Below, piece by piece: positions 23,705 through 24,154 of a DNA stretch of 24,154 bases (positions are counted from its first letter, which is position 1; each line of letters starts with the position of its first letter). The notes under the pieces were generated by a model that had not been told where the DNA came from, ran no database searches, and was given only the letters and a program-made list of their open reading frames with translations. The stretch lies in NCBI GenBank assembly GCA_035478375.1, contig DATIJQ010000023.1, forward strand, positions 1 through 24,154, in the 5' to 3' direction. The stretch comes from DASTDY01 sp035478375 (GTDB lineage: Bacteria > Patescibacteriota > Saccharimonadia > Saccharimonadales > EFPC-124). Position numbers and translations under genes: made by a program.

Positions 23705-23713
23705 TTTATACCA
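23705..23713 (-). promoter_or_regulatory. Extended -10 promoter of the glycan operon
   Basis: TGGTATAAA on the minus strand is an extended -10 element. Transcription would start near 23698, giving a leader of about 52 nt to the GTG at 23646. The -35 region is weak and lies within an inverted repeat. Confidence 0.5.
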
Positions 23714-23719
23714 CGTATA

Positions 23720-23746
23720 GGTTACGATTAAAAGTATCAAGTAACC
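23720..23746. promoter_or_regulatory. Inverted repeat, candidate operator
   Basis: GGTTAC (23720-23725) and GTAACC (23741-23746) are separated by 15 nt, a centre-to-centre distance of 21 bp (two helical turns). It covers the -35 region and upstream bases of the operon promoter, a suitable place for an activator or repressor. Confidence 0.4.
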
Positions 23747-23770
23747 TTATTTGCAAAGTTAGAGTGAGAG

Positions 23771-23790
23771 GGGCCGGCGCGTGCCGGCCC
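23771..23790 (-). terminator. Terminator hairpin of the sigma factor gene
   Basis: GGGCCGGC and GCCGGCCC form a perfect 8-bp stem with a 4-nt loop, 26 nt after the stop of the sigma gene. The minus-strand continuation CTCTCACTCTAACTTTG is pyrimidine-rich but without a clean U-run. It separates the sigma gene from the glycan operon downstream of it. Confidence 0.65.
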
Positions 23791-23815
23791 ACTCGCAAGA
23801 TTTTGTCACATGCAA

Positions 23816-24154
23816 TCACTGCTGATGGCGTCGAAACTCTGCTAACGCCGGGTGGCGTTTCAGCTTTTCTATTGCCCGCTTTCTTATTTGGCGAATGGCC
23901 TCCCCAGTCAGGTTATATATCTTGCCAATTTGCCGGAGAGAAAGTGGCTCACCATACTCCTCGCACCCCTCATCCGCAAAGTAAAAGCCGGCCGACAGCA
24001 GCAGGATATCGAGCATTCGCTTGTCATCTTCGCCCAAGTCCCACAGTGCTTCTAAAACAGATTGCTGGATGTGAGATGCCTCAAGCCATTGGTCCTGCTC
24101 GGCAGGCTCAGCCGTAATGCCTACCATGTCTAGCAGCGTCGTGTCTTCTCCGTT
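23816..24154 (-). CDS. Sigma-70-type RNA polymerase sigma factor, C-terminal part (5' end outside window)
   Basis: The reading frame is open to the window edge, so only the last 112 residues are seen. They begin NGEDTTLLDMV, comparable to the end of region 3 in RpoD-type factors (x-GED-T-L-x-D). Region 4 follows: a helix around DDKRMLDILLL, then LSLRQIGKIYNLTGEAIRQIRKRAIEKLKRHP, the helix-turn-helix that contacts the -35 box. Between the first helix and the LSLRQIG segment there is a longer, acidic loop (AGFYFADEGCEEYGEP) than the usual short RFGL-type loop. An internal ATG at 24127 could be mistaken for the start but lies in mid-domain. It is probably the housekeeping sigma factor, but an alternative sigma cannot be excluded from this part. 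Confidence 0.82.
   Translation of the reverse strand, partial: NGEDTTLLDMVGITAEPAEQDQWLEASHIQQSVLEALWDLGEDDKRMLDILLLSAGFYFADEGCEEYGEPLSLRQIGKIYNLTGEAIRQIRKRAIEKLKRHPALAEFRRHQQ

Noticed and set aside
1..24154. UGA recoding to glycine as in some CPR lineages
   Set aside because: TGA ends dnaX, the 3805 gene, both GT4-containing genes and the sigma gene at sensible places, and forms ATGA/GTGA junctions.
1..24154. tRNA genes, CRISPR arrays, insertion sequences, phage genes
   Set aside because: No T-loop-like GGTTCRA in a cloverleaf context, no direct-repeat/spacer pattern, and no transposase, integrase or phage structural protein was seen on either strand.

Overview
The window reads as a compact, medium-GC bacterial chromosome segment, most likely from a Candidate Phyla Radiation (Patescibacteria) genome and possibly a Saccharibacteria (TM7) relative. 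This assignment is inference. It rests on tight packing with many 4-nt overlaps, start sites placed almost on top of -10 boxes (leaderless mRNAs), DnaX and RecR proteins without their usual zinc fingers, and a large surface-glycan cluster with a DUF2206-type membrane protein. TGA is used as a true stop (dnaX end, several ATGA/GTGA junctions), which argues against the UGA-recoding CPR lineages (Gracilibacteria, Absconditabacteria).

Left part (1-8000), replication and recombination: dnaX and dnaB overlap by 8 nt. They are followed by two divergently transcribed genes of unknown function with GC-richer codon use (3047-3571 minus, 3805-4389 plus), a GT39-like membrane glycosyltransferase, then ybaB, recR and a DHH/DHHA1 (NrnA-like) phosphoesterase. 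The widespread dnaX-ybaB-recR cluster is thus present but split by about 4.4 kb of other genes.

Middle part (8000-14300): an SF2 DExH helicase carries five C-terminal tandem repeats of about 60 residues resembling homing-endonuclease-associated repeats. A hairpin-rich intergenic stretch follows, then cysS, a convergent AI-2E/PerM-family membrane protein, and a membrane-anchored glycoside hydrolase with intact catalytic glutamates.

Right part (14300-23800), envelope glycan assembly: a Wzx-like flippase on the plus strand converges, with a 62-bp coding overlap, on a five-gene minus-strand operon. In transcription order the operon encodes a membrane-anchored DUF1616-like protein, a GT4 glycosyltransferase, a CE4 deacetylase-GT4-GT4 triple fusion, a DUF2206 multi-pass membrane protein and a polysaccharide pyruvyl transferase. 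Four of its five genes are linked by 4-nt stop/start overlaps. Together these could build, deacetylate, pyruvylate, flip and trim a surface polysaccharide. At the right edge is the 3' part of a sigma-70-type factor gene (region 4), ending in a strong hairpin terminator.

The most interesting points are the helicase-HNR repeat protein with a hairpin covering its ribosome-binding region, the cytosolic deacetylase-double glycosyltransferase fusion, the two unknown GC-rich divergent genes, and an apparent split between leaderless genes and genes whose mRNAs begin with a hairpin. No rRNA, tRNA, CRISPR array, insertion sequence or prophage gene was seen.
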